64,000 nucleotides of DNA from a virus. The notes beneath the pieces were generated by a model. It was given only the letters and a program-made list of their open reading frames with translations, ran no database searches and had not been told where the DNA came from. The stretch's first letter is position 1. The number at the start of each line of letters is the position of its first letter. The stretch lies in the IMG/VR virus record IMGVR_UViG_3300018405_000014, positions 52,700 through 116,699 of that record. One strand, written 5' to 3'. The translations under genes were made by a program, and so were the position numbers. Shown piece after piece: positions 24,073-32,585 of the stretch.

Positions 24073-25614
24073 TTACACCCCAAGGAGGATACCGAGTGAG
24101 AGAAGATTGGCTTGCCCATCACGCAGCGAGGCACCGATCCACGTCTGATAATGACGTGCCAATACTTCAGCAGCATGCGGGGTCATCAGGTCAGTGGAGA
24201 ACACGAAATCGACCGCTTGGTCGTTTTCAGCGATAGCCTGACCTTCGGGGGTGAGCATACCGTGATCGCCAAGGAAGCGAAGGATCTGTGTGTGGATACC
24301 ACGGACTTCGGCGGCTTGTTCGCCGTACGCTTCGGCATCCCAGACCATGGGTTCGACCAGAGATTCGTTGGAATTGGTTTCACCGTCTTCCTCCTCCTCT
24401 TCAAGGTCTTCGTCTTCTTCCTGCTCTTCGGATTCAGGCTCCTCTTCCTCTTCGACTTCGGTTTCAATAGCGTCTTCGTCGATCGTGTCGGCGTTGGCTA
24501 CTTCTTCCTCTTCGTTATCGAAGTCGTCACCTTCCTCTTCTTCCTCAGGGAGCTCTTCCTCCTCTTCGGGAAGCTCCTCTTCTTCGACTTCTTCAGGGAG
24601 TTCTTCTTCCTGCTCGTCGTCGAGGTCGGTTTCTTCCTCTTCTTCAGACGCCTCTTCAAGATCGGGGTCTTCTTCAAGAGGTGCTTCTTCCTCTTGTTCC
24701 TGATCATCCTCGTTCGGGACGAGTTCCATTTCGTCATCGGTCATGGAAGTGTCGTCCATAACATCGTTCTGCTCGTCGTCAGACTCGGACTCGTCGAGCG
24801 TTTCTTCTTGCTCTTCGTCGTCCTTGGGTTCAGCATCCGACTGGATGCTGTTGACAGAGGTGCCTTCCTCGAACTGGATACCGACCGGGTTGTCCTGGCG
24901 ATGCTTTTCGATCAGATCGCCCAGCTTGTCCGCTTCGTCGCTGCCGACAGCCTGAGCGTCTGCGCGAATGGCTTCAGCCTGCTCAAGCACAGACTCATGG
25001 GCCTTGGTCACCAACTGTTCGATGCGATCAACGGCATCGCTCATTTCACCGAGGACTTGCGTCTGTTCCAACGATTCCATCGACACACCGAGCTTGTCAG
25101 CATACGAGCCAAAGCAGCGGGTGACGCTTTGAAGCAGAGGTGTGGCGGCCGCTACCGGGAAGGATTCCATCGATAGGACCGAGCGAATGGCACCAATGTA
25201 GTTACGATGGATAGCCAGCATCTCCATCGACAGGATCAGTTCTTCCTGCGAGGCGTGAGTGGCGCGTTCGCTGGTATGGAAAGCTACAGGTTCTTCTGCA
25301 TCGGCCTTGGCTTGCAGAGCGTCTTCGATCTGCTCGACTTCGGTCAGACGAGGGGTCAGGACATCCTGCATGATCAGCTCGACCCGGACCTGTGGTTCTT
25401 CAACACCGTCAACGGCTACGAGGTCCTGTTGGTGGTCTGCTTGCTCAAGAACATTCTCGGCCAACACCTGGAAGGCGGTTGCAGAGGCATCTTCCATCGA
25501 CGGACTGCTGAGCAGGGCACGCCCTACACTCATCAGGCTTTCCAGGCTGGTGCGGTAGTTCTGGGCTTCGTTAAGCATGACGGCTGCAGTCGGTTTGCTT
25601 GCGGTGTGGCTCAT
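24073..25614 (-). CDS. Acidic inner-body-like virion protein with S-x-E cleavage sites
   Basis: 513 residues. The N-terminal half is helical and dotted with S-x-E sites (TSLESL, SPSMEDA, LSMEML, LSMESF, VSMESLEQ), as in phiKZ capsid and inner-body proteins processed by the prohead protease. Residues about 265-430 are an extreme Glu/Asp run with ELPEEEEE repeats. The last ~85 residues form a small folded domain (GIHTQILRFLGDHGMLTPEGQAI). An acidic region could be a scaffold, a DNA mimic or a propeptide removed during head maturation. AGAGGATTCATAGA precedes the start. It is divergent from the helicase gene by 49 nt. Confidence 0.65.
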   Translation of the reverse strand: MSHTASKPTAAVMLNEAQNYRTSLESLMSVGRALLSSPSMEDASATAFQVLAENVLEQADHQQDLVAVDGVEEPQVRVELIMQDVLTPRLTEVEQIEDALQAKADAEEPVAFHTSERATHASQEELILSMEMLAIHRNYIGAIRSVLSMESFPVAAATPLLQSVTRCFGSYADKLGVSMESLEQTQVLGEMSDAVDRIEQLVTKAHESVLEQAEAIRADAQAVGSDEADKLGDLIEKHRQDNPVGIQFEEGTSVNSIQSDAEPKDDEEQEETLDESESDDEQNDVMDDTSMTDDEMELVPNEDDQEQEEEAPLEEDPDLEEASEEEEETDLDDEQEEELPEEVEEEELPEEEEELPEEEEEGDDFDNEEEEVANADTIDEDAIETEVEEEEEPESEEQEEDEDLEEEEEDGETNSNESLVEPMVWDAEAYGEQAAEVRGIHTQILRFLGDHGMLTPEGQAIAENDQAVDFVFSTDLMTPHAAEVLARHYQTWIGASLRDGQANLLSLGILLGV

Positions 25615-25663
25615 TCTATGAATCCTCTTCCATTATACTCCTAGTTAAAAGGAATATTTTCAA

Positions 25664-28600
25664 ATGTACGCCAATTTCTCGCGTCTGTTAGGGTTGATCT
25701 CCGTGAAGGAGACCGGCTCTCACATTATAGTCAATGGAATACCTGGGCTCAGGTTCTCTAAAGACGTATACAATCACTGGAAAACTAGCAAGTTGAACAA
25801 CAACATGTTCACTGCTATTTCGCGAAGTGGCGTAAAGTTTCCCAAGTTCTACGCCATCGAAGTTCTGTACATGTTGGATCAACTGATCCAATCCCGTCGG
25901 ACGTATGTGGGTCGGCGGACGCTACAGCGTGTACGCGATGAGTTGATTGCTGGCACGTGGCTGCGCAACATAGGTCTGGGTGATTTCACCTCCAGGCTTA
26001 ACATGTCGGCACTGAAGGACTTGACAGTCACATTATTTCCCCATCAAATTAACTTTTTACAGCATTACGACAGAGCTACGTTTGAATACTCGCTCAATGG
26101 AATGTTGATGGACGCGGCAGCAGGATCGGGTAAGGCTCAGCCTCTTGACGCTAAAATCAAGGTACCTGGTGGTTGGGCCACTATGGGTGACATGCGCGTG
26201 GGGAGTCAGGTGATTGCGCCGGACGGTACGACCGTCAATGTGTCGGGTGTTTATCCTCAAGGTGTAAAAGACATCTATGAAATTGAGTTCGTCGATGGGC
26301 GGAAAACCAGGGCGTGTGGTGAGCATCTCTGGGAATGTCACGACGGAAGGCAGAGTAATGTTTCCCGTCAGTGGGATGTCCGATCGACGTTGCGTATGAA
26401 AGAGATTTTAGAATCTCGCGGTGGTAATCGACTGTACGTTCCTCTCATCACTCCAGATGAAGGTACAGAGGTACAATACCCACTTGACCCGTATGTGCTG
26501 GGTGCGTTATTGGGCGACGGTGGTCTTCGATACCATGTTGCCTTTTGTACTCCAGATGCCGAGGTACTGGAGAATGTCCGTAATGCCTTACCAGACACCG
26601 TGGAATTCAAACGTATAACTGAAATCGACTACAGCATTGTGGGTGTTGAGCGCGGCGACAATGTACTGAGACGGATAGTTAGAGAACTTGGATTATTTGG
26701 TAAGTATTCTCACGAAAAACATATTCCTAGTGAGTATCTCCAGGGTTCCCGGACACAACGCCTGAGTCTTCTTCAAGGCCTCATGGACACCGATGGAACT
26801 TCGGATCAGCAAGGGACCGTCTCATTTTGCTCCAGTAGTAAGCAATTGGCGGAAGGTGTGCAGTATCTGGTTCGCAGTCTGGGTGGTATCGCCAGGATCG
26901 CTGTTCGGAAACCGACTTATACTTACAACGGCGAGACGCGAAATGGCCGCCCTGCATATCAAGTCAACATTCGTCACTCCAAACCATCCGAACTGTTCAG
27001 GTTAAAACGCAAACAGGAACGTTGTAAAGACGATGGACAGTATGCTGCAACGCTCAAACTACGTGTTAAGTCAATCAAGCTCGTCGGTCAGGAAGAGGCG
27101 CAATGTATCAGGGTGGATCATCCGAAACACCTGTACATCACCGATGACTTCATTGTCACCCATAACACGATCTCGCAATACGCCACGGCCCATTGCTTGG
27201 GGGCTGACACCTCAGTGCTCGTTGTACCGAAGAACTCTGTGTTTGACGTCTGGGTCAAAACCATCAAGGTACTCTTCAAGCAGACGCCAGAGTACTGGCA
27301 CAGCCTGAGTGGAGAGGAATTGACTCTGGGCAAGAAGTACTACATCGTCCACTACGATTATCTGGAGAAGTTCGTGGCCTTCGTCGGGGCTAACAAAGGC
27401 AGCTTCGGCAAGGTCTACGTAGGGATCGACGAATCGCACAACTTCAACGAGCAGTCCAACCGGACCAACCTGCTGATCCAGCTCTGCCAGACCCTCAAGG
27501 CTCGAGATGTGATCCATGCATCGGGTACGCCATTCAAGGCCATGGGTTCTGAAGCCATCACCCTGCTGGCGACGATCTGTAATGACTTCACCCCTGAAGT
27601 ACAAGGGTCCTTCCGTAAGATCTTTGGCAAGGAGGCTAAGCGGGCGATTGAGATCTTGGCTAATCGAATCGGTATTGTCTCCTTCAAGGTGGTGAAAGCT
27701 GACATCGAGACGCCGGGTGTGGATTACCATGAGATCAAGGTACCGATGAACAACTCATCGGAATATACCTTGACCAGTGTCCGCGAAAAGATGAGCAAGT
27801 TTATCGATGAGCGTTTGGCCTTCTACCGAAAGGGGATGCCGGAGTATGAAAAACTCTACGCGACGTGCATGGACCTTCACGGGCAGACTGTAAAGGGCGG
27901 AATGGCCTCCGCAGCGTTCTCCGAATACCGACGTGGCGTGGCTCAACTTCGCAAGGGGTATGATCCAGTTACCATGAAGGATCTGGTGATGTACTGTAAC
28001 CGGTACGAGCTGAAGACCATTGTTCCCTCGCTACCTGAACGGTACCGCAAACCGTTCTTGAATGTCCGTGCCATCATCAAGTACGTTGACCTCAAGGTCA
28101 TGGGTGAGGCGTTATCTCAGGTATTGGGGCGCCTGCGCATCCAGTGTCACTTGGACATGCTACCCAACATGCCCTTGGATGAGATCATCGACAACGCGAC
28201 CACCAAAACGGTGATCTTCACCAGTTACGTGGAAGTGGTCAAGGAGCTTGAGAGCCTGCTGACGAAGGCGGGGTATAAACCCATGCTGGTGTACGGGGAG
28301 ACCAACAAGGACTTGCCGAACATCGTCAAGCGGTTTGAGAATGACGACGACATCAACCCTCTGGTGGCAACCTTCAAGTCCCTGTCGACAGCTGTACCGT
28401 TGACCATGGCCAACACAGTGGTGTTCACCAATGCCCCGTTCCGTGATTACGAACGGACGCAGACCATTGCCCGTGTTGACCGAATTGGACAGAAACATCG
28501 CTGCCATGTATACGAGACGTATCTCGATACCGGTGCAGAGCCGAACATCTCGACGCGCTCTAAGGACATCATGGCGTGGAGTAAATCTCAAGTCGAGGCT

Positions 28601-29506
28601 ATCCTCGGGGTCAGTGCTCCGGATGATCTGGAGACTTCGTTGGAGTCTTTGGTGGAGAACCCTAGTGCGACCTTGCCCGATGCTGAAGGTTTCATGGCAC
28701 GTTTGCAACAAGAGCTGCCAATCGACGTGGTCGAGGATGATGTGAGTATGGAGGGTCTATTTAGCAATGCCCCATCCGCAAACATCCATAAGACGGAAGC
28801 CGTTCTGGCAAAATTGAAGGAGACGTATCTTAATTCGTCTTGGAGGTCAAAGCAGAAGTTCAAGGAAGGCAAGCTTCGGCTTGAAAACAGTCACCTGACC
28901 GAGATCGCCAGAGTCAATCAGACCAAGCAGGTCATGGACAAATGGGTGGATGCAGTCAGAACCCGTAGTTCGAGCCTGGCCAGAACAGTCAGTGACTTCT
29001 CCAAGGGCTGGAAAGACCCCAGTAAGGTAGAGCGTTGGGCAGACGGAATCGAGACTGACACTCTGCACGGGGCTCGCAGTAAGCAGACAGTCACTGTCAT
29101 CCGGCTGGCCGACAAAATACCGACGATGAATGGTTACATCATCGGTGGTGTCGGCACTACGACTTATCTGAGCACCGATAAAGAGGTTCTTGACGCTGCT
29201 AAGCGGCTCGAAGCTCTGCTGGATCACGATGTCGTTTGGATTGACGAACTGCTCGATAAGGAGTTTTCTCACAAGAGATTTGGAGAGTTCCATCGTGGGG
29301 CCGACCACACTACCTTGCTCGATGAAATCTCCAGCAGCGATCTCTCACATGCCGAGGATGCCATAATGGTATACAGGGCGATCAAAAACACCATGAAGAA
29401 GGAAGAAGCTGACTTCGTTAACTCACCTGAGGCCAAGTTGTTTAAGGACCATCACAGTGCGATGTACAAAGCGCTGTGGGCACAGCTAACGAAATCCACC
29501 AAATAA
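25664..29506 (+). CDS. SNF2-type SF2 helicase, interrupted by an intein, with C-terminal S-x-E region
   Basis: The 1280-residue precursor yields a 936-residue protein after intein removal. The helicase motifs are split P-loop AAAGSGK^T, VLVVPKNS (Ia), VYVGIDESHNF (II), HASGTPF (III), TVIFTSYVEVVKEL (IV) and TQTIARVDRIGQKHRCHVYET (V-VI), the SNF2/RapA style. Beyond about residue 985 are SLESL and SMEGL sites, then a domain (YLNSSWRSKQKFKEG) shared with the next gene. The S-x-E sites suggest a protein cleaved and perhaps packaged in the head. The ~100-residue N-terminus is unassigned. AAAAGGAAT precedes the ATG. Confidence 0.8.
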   Translation: MYANFSRLLGLISVKETGSHIIVNGIPGLRFSKDVYNHWKTSKLNNNMFTAISRSGVKFPKFYAIEVLYMLDQLIQSRRTYVGRRTLQRVRDELIAGTWLRNIGLGDFTSRLNMSALKDLTVTLFPHQINFLQHYDRATFEYSLNGMLMDAAAGSGKAQPLDAKIKVPGGWATMGDMRVGSQVIAPDGTTVNVSGVYPQGVKDIYEIEFVDGRKTRACGEHLWECHDGRQSNVSRQWDVRSTLRMKEILESRGGNRLYVPLITPDEGTEVQYPLDPYVLGALLGDGGLRYHVAFCTPDAEVLENVRNALPDTVEFKRITEIDYSIVGVERGDNVLRRIVRELGLFGKYSHEKHIPSEYLQGSRTQRLSLLQGLMDTDGTSDQQGTVSFCSSSKQLAEGVQYLVRSLGGIARIAVRKPTYTYNGETRNGRPAYQVNIRHSKPSELFRLKRKQERCKDDGQYAATLKLRVKSIKLVGQEEAQCIRVDHPKHLYITDDFIVTHNTISQYATAHCLGADTSVLVVPKNSVFDVWVKTIKVLFKQTPEYWHSLSGEELTLGKKYYIVHYDYLEKFVAFVGANKGSFGKVYVGIDESHNFNEQSNRTNLLIQLCQTLKARDVIHASGTPFKAMGSEAITLLATICNDFTPEVQGSFRKIFGKEAKRAIEILANRIGIVSFKVVKADIETPGVDYHEIKVPMNNSSEYTLTSVREKMSKFIDERLAFYRKGMPEYEKLYATCMDLHGQTVKGGMASAAFSEYRRGVAQLRKGYDPVTMKDLVMYCNRYELKTIVPSLPERYRKPFLNVRAIIKYVDLKVMGEALSQVLGRLRIQCHLDMLPNMPLDEIIDNATTKTVIFTSYVEVVKELESLLTKAGYKPMLVYGETNKDLPNIVKRFENDDDINPLVATFKSLSTAVPLTMANTVVFTNAPFRDYERTQTIARVDRIGQKHRCHVYETYLDTGAEPNISTRSKDIMAWSKSQVEAILGVSAPDDLETSLESLVENPSATLPDAEGFMARLQQELPIDVVEDDVSMEGLFSNAPSANIHKTEAVLAKLKETYLNSSWRSKQKFKEGKLRLENSHLTEIARVNQTKQVMDKWVDAVRTRSSSLARTVSDFSKGWKDPSKVERWADGIETDTLHGARSKQTVTVIRLADKIPTMNGYIIGGVGTTTYLSTDKEVLDAAKRLEALLDHDVVWIDELLDKEFSHKRFGEFHRGADHTTLLDEISSSDLSHAEDAIMVYRAIKNTMKKEEADFVNSPEAKLFKDHHSAMYKALWAQLTKSTK
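26135..27166 (+). other. Intein with LAGLIDADG homing endonuclease
   Basis: 344 residues (158-501 of the precursor), inserted between Lys and Thr of the P-loop. The splicing blocks are an Ala-1 start AQPLDAKI, block B-like ACGEHLWEC, and a C-terminal DHPKHLYITDDFIVTHN followed by Thr+1. The two endonuclease motifs are VLGALLGDGGL and LLQGLMDTDGT. An Ala instead of Cys/Ser at position 1 implies the splicing route used by Ala-1 inteins. The endonuclease looks intact, so the element may still be able to home. Confidence 0.9.
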
Positions 29507-29544
29507 GTAATTGATGGGAGTCTAGGCTCCCTTAAGGAACTGTT

Positions 29545-30621
29545 ATGAGTAGTATTCTTTCTCGAGCACTTCACCCGACGACTCATCCAGCCGTAGCCAG
29601 TATGGAGTGCTTCAAATTGCTGACATCCATGGAGCAGGCAGCTGACGAAGAGCGTCAGGCAGCCGCCACAGTAAAGCTCTTGGAATCCATTTCTGAATTG
29701 AGCGACACCGACAAAGCAGATGAGTTGCTCGGTCACGTGTCTGAATTACAAGGGGTTGAACGTGAGCACGTCTCGCTGGAATCGCTAAGTGGTCTGCTGC
29801 CAGTTCTTCGAAAGCTGATCACCCCTGAAAAGGAACCCAGCAAAAGCCCGAAGGACTTCAAAGAACTCCAGGCGCTGTTCAACAAGTACTACCTCAATAG
29901 TGCCTGGCTCAGCAAGCAGACGCTGGTTGATGGTGAGGTTGATGGTGCCAGTATCGGTGAGACTTTGTCAAGACGTGGCAAGTTCAATGCCGGTACGTTC
30001 GCCGCCGACCTTTCCAAGTATGCCGGGGAACTCAAGTCGACCTATTCGAAGTATGTGCGTTCTATTGCACCTTACGCCGAAAAGATCCGGACACTGGATG
30101 GTCAGCTTGTCAGTCAGGTCAATGCGCTCAATGCCAAAGATAATGGCTACGACGCTCAGCTTATCAAGCTGGTCAAAGACGCTGTAGCAAAGATGGAGGC
30201 ACTCGAAGCCCCCGTTGTGCAAATGGACGGTAAGTTCGAGGCGTTCGGCGGCTGGACCACCATCGCCAAAAACGGTACCCTGACCGCTACGCTGACTCAC
30301 AAAGGCCCGACGCTCAAGACAGTTGCTACACTGACAAAAGAAGACATCGTGTCGGTGTGCAAAACCATTCTTGAGTTGTACGCGACGATTGCCGAACTGG
30401 GCAGTCTTGCCCCTGAGTTCTGCGACCTCAGCGACCGAGATCACGGGTTTGTTTCCTCGCTTAAAGGCGAATCCAAGAAGCTCTGGGAACAGTACGTACT
30501 GCAAACTTCCACGTTCGAGCAAATGCGTCGTCTGCTCTGGATGACAGGGGTTGCTACGGGTGTGAGTGAAGTGGCCCGTGTCTCGATCAAATGGATTGAC
30601 CGCTCCATTAGAACTGAATAA
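29545..30621 (+). CDS. Virion/inner-body-like protein sharing a domain with the upstream helicase
   Basis: 358 residues. The N-terminus has S-x-E sites (ASMECF, TSMEQA, VSLESLSGL), implying cleavage by the prohead protease near residue 75. The next segment FNKYYLNSAWLSKQTLVDGEVDG parallels LKETYLNSSWRSKQKFKEGKLRL in the helicase C-terminus, followed by similar helical sequence. The two adjacent genes thus carry paralogous C-terminal domains. Ribosome site AAGGAACTGTT. A small hairpin (GGGAGTCTAGGCTCCC, 29516-29531) lies between the genes. An ejected or inner-body protein is the likely class. Confidence 0.6.
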   Translation: MSSILSRALHPTTHPAVASMECFKLLTSMEQAADEERQAAATVKLLESISELSDTDKADELLGHVSELQGVEREHVSLESLSGLLPVLRKLITPEKEPSKSPKDFKELQALFNKYYLNSAWLSKQTLVDGEVDGASIGETLSRRGKFNAGTFAADLSKYAGELKSTYSKYVRSIAPYAEKIRTLDGQLVSQVNALNAKDNGYDAQLIKLVKDAVAKMEALEAPVVQMDGKFEAFGGWTTIAKNGTLTATLTHKGPTLKTVATLTKEDIVSVCKTILELYATIAELGSLAPEFCDLSDRDHGFVSSLKGESKKLWEQYVLQTSTFEQMRRLLWMTGVATGVSEVARVSIKWIDRSIRTE

Positions 30622-30665
30622 AGAAAAAAGAAACAGCTAAGAGAGGGAGCCTAGGCTCCCTCTCT
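30622..30665. terminator. Bidirectional terminator with A-rich arm
   Basis: AGAGAGGGAGCC/GGCTCCCTCTCT perfect palindrome at 30640-30665, preceded by AAAGAAAAAAGAAACAGCTA. The same ~30-nt A-rich block and stem start recur at 35163-35190. On the minus strand it supplies the T-rich tail for the gene ending at 30679. Confidence 0.85.
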
Positions 30666-30678
30666 ATGTCGTCACCGG

Positions 30679-30975
30679 TTATTCGAGCGATTCGAGGAGA
30701 TCCTCAAGGCTCTCGAAATCGGTGTATCGTGAGGCTACATCTACTTCGATGGTGATCTCCTCACCATCACCACTGACGACATAATCGGCAGCGCAGAGGC
30801 TGGCGATCAAGCGCTTTCGGGTAATGGTCTTCAGGCGCTCGAGCCCCATGCGGTTCTTCAGTTCGCTATCGGACATGGTCAAGTTGATGGTACCGAAATT
30901 ACCGACCGCGATGTTAGCCTTGACACGGGCTTCGATGGCTTCGACGATTGTTTTAGCAATGGCTTTATACGGCAT
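30679..30975 (-). CDS. Unknown small protein
   Basis: 98 residues, helical then beta (GNFGTINLTMSDSELKNRMGLERLKTITRKRLIASLCAADYVVSGDGEEITIEVDV), ending acidic (FESLEDLLESLE). AAGGAGCAACACC precedes the ATG. It contains the phrase MSDSELKNRMG; the upstream gene has a similar MADSELREKVA near its own middle, so the two may be distantly related. No function recognised. Confidence 0.6.
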   Translation of the reverse strand: MPYKAIAKTIVEAIEARVKANIAVGNFGTINLTMSDSELKNRMGLERLKTITRKRLIASLCAADYVVSGDGEEITIEVDVASRYTDFESLEDLLESLE

Positions 30976-30991
30976 GGTGTTGCTCCTTGTA

Positions 30992-31279
30992 TCAGTAAAA
31001 GATGCCCGATTCGATCAGGCGGTTTCTAATCTGGCTTATCCAGCGTTCACTGGGTTTCCGCCGACCTTTCACAACCGCTACTTTTTCACGCAGTTCAGAG
31101 TCGGCCATTACCAGACTAGCGGGATAATAGCCACAGCCCGATTCGGGCGAGCCGTGACGGACAAGCAGGCCTGTAAGGTCGCCATCTACCTCGTCTGGAT
31201 CGATGGCGACATAGCTGATCCCAACCTCCCCTTCCAACTTGCGGAAAAGAAGGCCATTGGGTTCATGGTAGATGTTCAT
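30992..31279 (-). CDS. Unknown small protein
   Basis: 95 residues (MNIYHEPNGLLFRKLEGEVGISYVAIDPDEVDG..., then VMADSELREKVAVVKGRRKPSERWISQIRNRLIESG). It overlaps the upstream gene by ATGA, indicating translational coupling, and has GGGAGCCAGGT before its ATG. The MADSELR segment resembles MSDSELK in the next gene. Function unknown. Confidence 0.6.
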   Translation of the reverse strand: MNIYHEPNGLLFRKLEGEVGISYVAIDPDEVDGDLTGLLVRHGSPESGCGYYPASLVMADSELREKVAVVKGRRKPSERWISQIRNRLIESGIFY

Positions 31280-31929
31280 ACCTGGCTCCCAAAATGGATG
31301 TCGAAGAATTCACGCTTCTCTTTCCAGGCGCTCACCGGGATGTTCTTATGGAAACTCTCGGCGACGATCGGATCATTAAAGAGACAGCTCATGGGGGCGT
31401 AGAGCCATGTGCCGGAGGAGGTCTCATACCGCACCAGAAACTCATTGGGGATGAACACCCCATGATCCAGGTAGACATACTGCTTGTATATATCGCAGAT
31501 GACATGGTCGAGGACGGACGTGTACCCGACGCCTTCCACCTTGATAAAGACGTCACCTTGGAGCGGATGGATCTCAGGGCGCCCTTCGGCATTCAGGACA
31601 GTCTTGTACGCACCATCAGGGGAATTGACGATAACGTCTACCGCGTAGCTACCCACACCTACCTTAAGTCTATTGGCCTGATGGATCTTAAGTAAGACGC
31701 CATACGTGGTGGGCAGGAGGTCACCAAGATCTGAGGTCTCGGTAAAACGCTCCCGGGTGTCCTCGCAGGCCTCGTATTTAAGGATGATCGTGCCGTCCTT
31801 GACTTCATAACCGTACTCCGTTTCCACACTCGGGAGTTTGGTGATGTAGAGGTTCTTAAACGGCTCGACCGTATTCATTCGAGCTTCAGTGAGCAGGTCT
31901 TGGCTGATAATGAAAGTAATGTTGTTCAT
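31276..31929 (-). CDS. Unknown protein, beta-rich
   Basis: 217 residues, beta-rich with no membrane span, starting MNNITFIISQDLLTEARMNTVEPFKNLYITKLPS. AAGGAGATCAGC precedes the ATG. It is coupled to the next gene by an ATGA overlap and preceded, 29 nt away, by a small membrane-protein gene. It probably belongs to an operon running from the promoter element at 32.16 kb to the terminator at 30.64 kb. Confidence 0.6.
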   Translation of the reverse strand: MNNITFIISQDLLTEARMNTVEPFKNLYITKLPSVETEYGYEVKDGTIILKYEACEDTRERFTETSDLGDLLPTTYGVLLKIHQANRLKVGVGSYAVDVIVNSPDGAYKTVLNAEGRPEIHPLQGDVFIKVEGVGYTSVLDHVICDIYKQYVYLDHGVFIPNEFLVRYETSSGTWLYAPMSCLFNDPIVAESFHKNIPVSAWKEKREFFDIHFGSQV

Positions 31930-31958
31930 GCTGATCTCCTTAGATCGGGAAGGGTAAC

Positions 31959-32129
31959 TTAGCGAGACGGTTTGGTAATCTCGCGGACTGGGTCAAGGAT
32001 GCGTTGAACTTCAGCGGCTTGTTCCGCAGAAAGAGGGGTCTCGCTTTTGAACTTCTTATACTGCCTGTAACTGCAGTAACCGATAGCGGCAGCGGCAATA
32101 GCGATGACAGAAATGGCTTTGACGTTCAT
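31959..32129 (-). CDS. 56-residue membrane protein
   Basis: MNVKAISVIAIAAAAIGYCS forms an N-terminal membrane segment, followed by a basic stretch YRQYKKFKSE and an amphipathic helix (LSAEQAAEVQRILDPVREI). AAGGAGAACTGATC precedes the ATG, a strong site. The candidate promoter at 32157-32181 lies just upstream, so this is the first gene of the operon. Unknown function; host-takeover proteins of this size are common in this position. Confidence 0.65.
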   Translation of the reverse strand: MNVKAISVIAIAAAAIGYCSYRQYKKFKSETPLSAEQAAEVQRILDPVREITKPSR

Positions 32130-32156
32130 GATCAGTTCTCCTTAAGAACTCGGTGA

Positions 32157-32181
32157 TGTATTCACCGCTATCATGTATGTT
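32157..32181 (-). promoter_or_regulatory. Candidate phage promoter (TACATKRTAG-type element)
   Basis: Minus strand CATACATGATAGCGGTGAAT, almost identical to the element at 35949-35973. It lies 28 nt upstream of a start codon and just downstream of the spanin-operon terminator. Confidence 0.55.
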
Positions 32182-32206
32182 TGTAATAAATTGGAATCGA
32201 GACGGC

Positions 32207-32236
32207 ATAGAGAGGAGCCCACGGGCTCCTCTCTAT
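32207..32236 (-). terminator. Terminator after the spanin genes
   Basis: ATAGAGAGGAGCCC/GGGCTCCTCTCTAT hairpin directly after the stop at 32241. Its minus-strand end runs into CTATGCCG. Confidence 0.85.
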
Positions 32237-32240
32237 AGGG

Positions 32241-32585
32241 TCAATCGAGGGTGTCACGTGCTTTATTGGCAGCATTGACCAGACGTATCTTCTTGTTGCA
32301 GCTGGCTGTTTGTTTGACCTGAGCAATGTAGGCACTGCTCATCATGATCAAACGCTCATCTGGGACAGCTTGTAGGTAGCGGTCGGCATCCGGAGGCGAG
32401 GTGATCTCACATTCAGATACAGCCAGGTACCGAGGTGTACACCCCGGTAGGGTGACCACGGCCCCAAGCAGTAGCAACAGCCACCACCGACTGCGTTTAG
32501 GGCGCTTGGGGGAGTACGGAGTACTGAACATCGCGAATCGGTTAAACAGGTGGTTACTGTGAGCCTTTATTGGGTAGGTATGCAT
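32241..32585 (-). CDS. Putative outer-membrane spanin lipoprotein (Rz1-like)
   Basis: 114 residues. A basic N-terminus (SPKRPKRSRWW) leads to LLLLLGAVVTLPGC, a lipoprotein signal with the lipidated Cys at about 49. The short mature part of 65 residues contains two more Cys. Its start overlaps the end of the upstream single-span coiled-coil protein by 19 nt, the usual Rz/Rz1 style. The o-spanin would sit in the outer membrane and join the i-spanin to fuse membranes at lysis. AGGAGCACCCCTC precedes the ATG. No Pro-rich region is present, so the call is from architecture only. Confidence 0.6.
   Translation of the reverse strand: MHTYPIKAHSNHLFNRFAMFSTPYSPKRPKRSRWWLLLLLGAVVTLPGCTPRYLAVSECEITSPPDADRYLQAVPDERLIMMSSAYIAQVKQTASCNKKIRLVNAANKARDTLD

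Noticed and set aside
24112-25176. 354-codon plus-strand ORF rich in Phe/Leu/Val
   Set aside because: It is the complement of the Glu/Asp-rich region; the hydrophobicity is an artefact of reading GAA/GAG codons in antisense.
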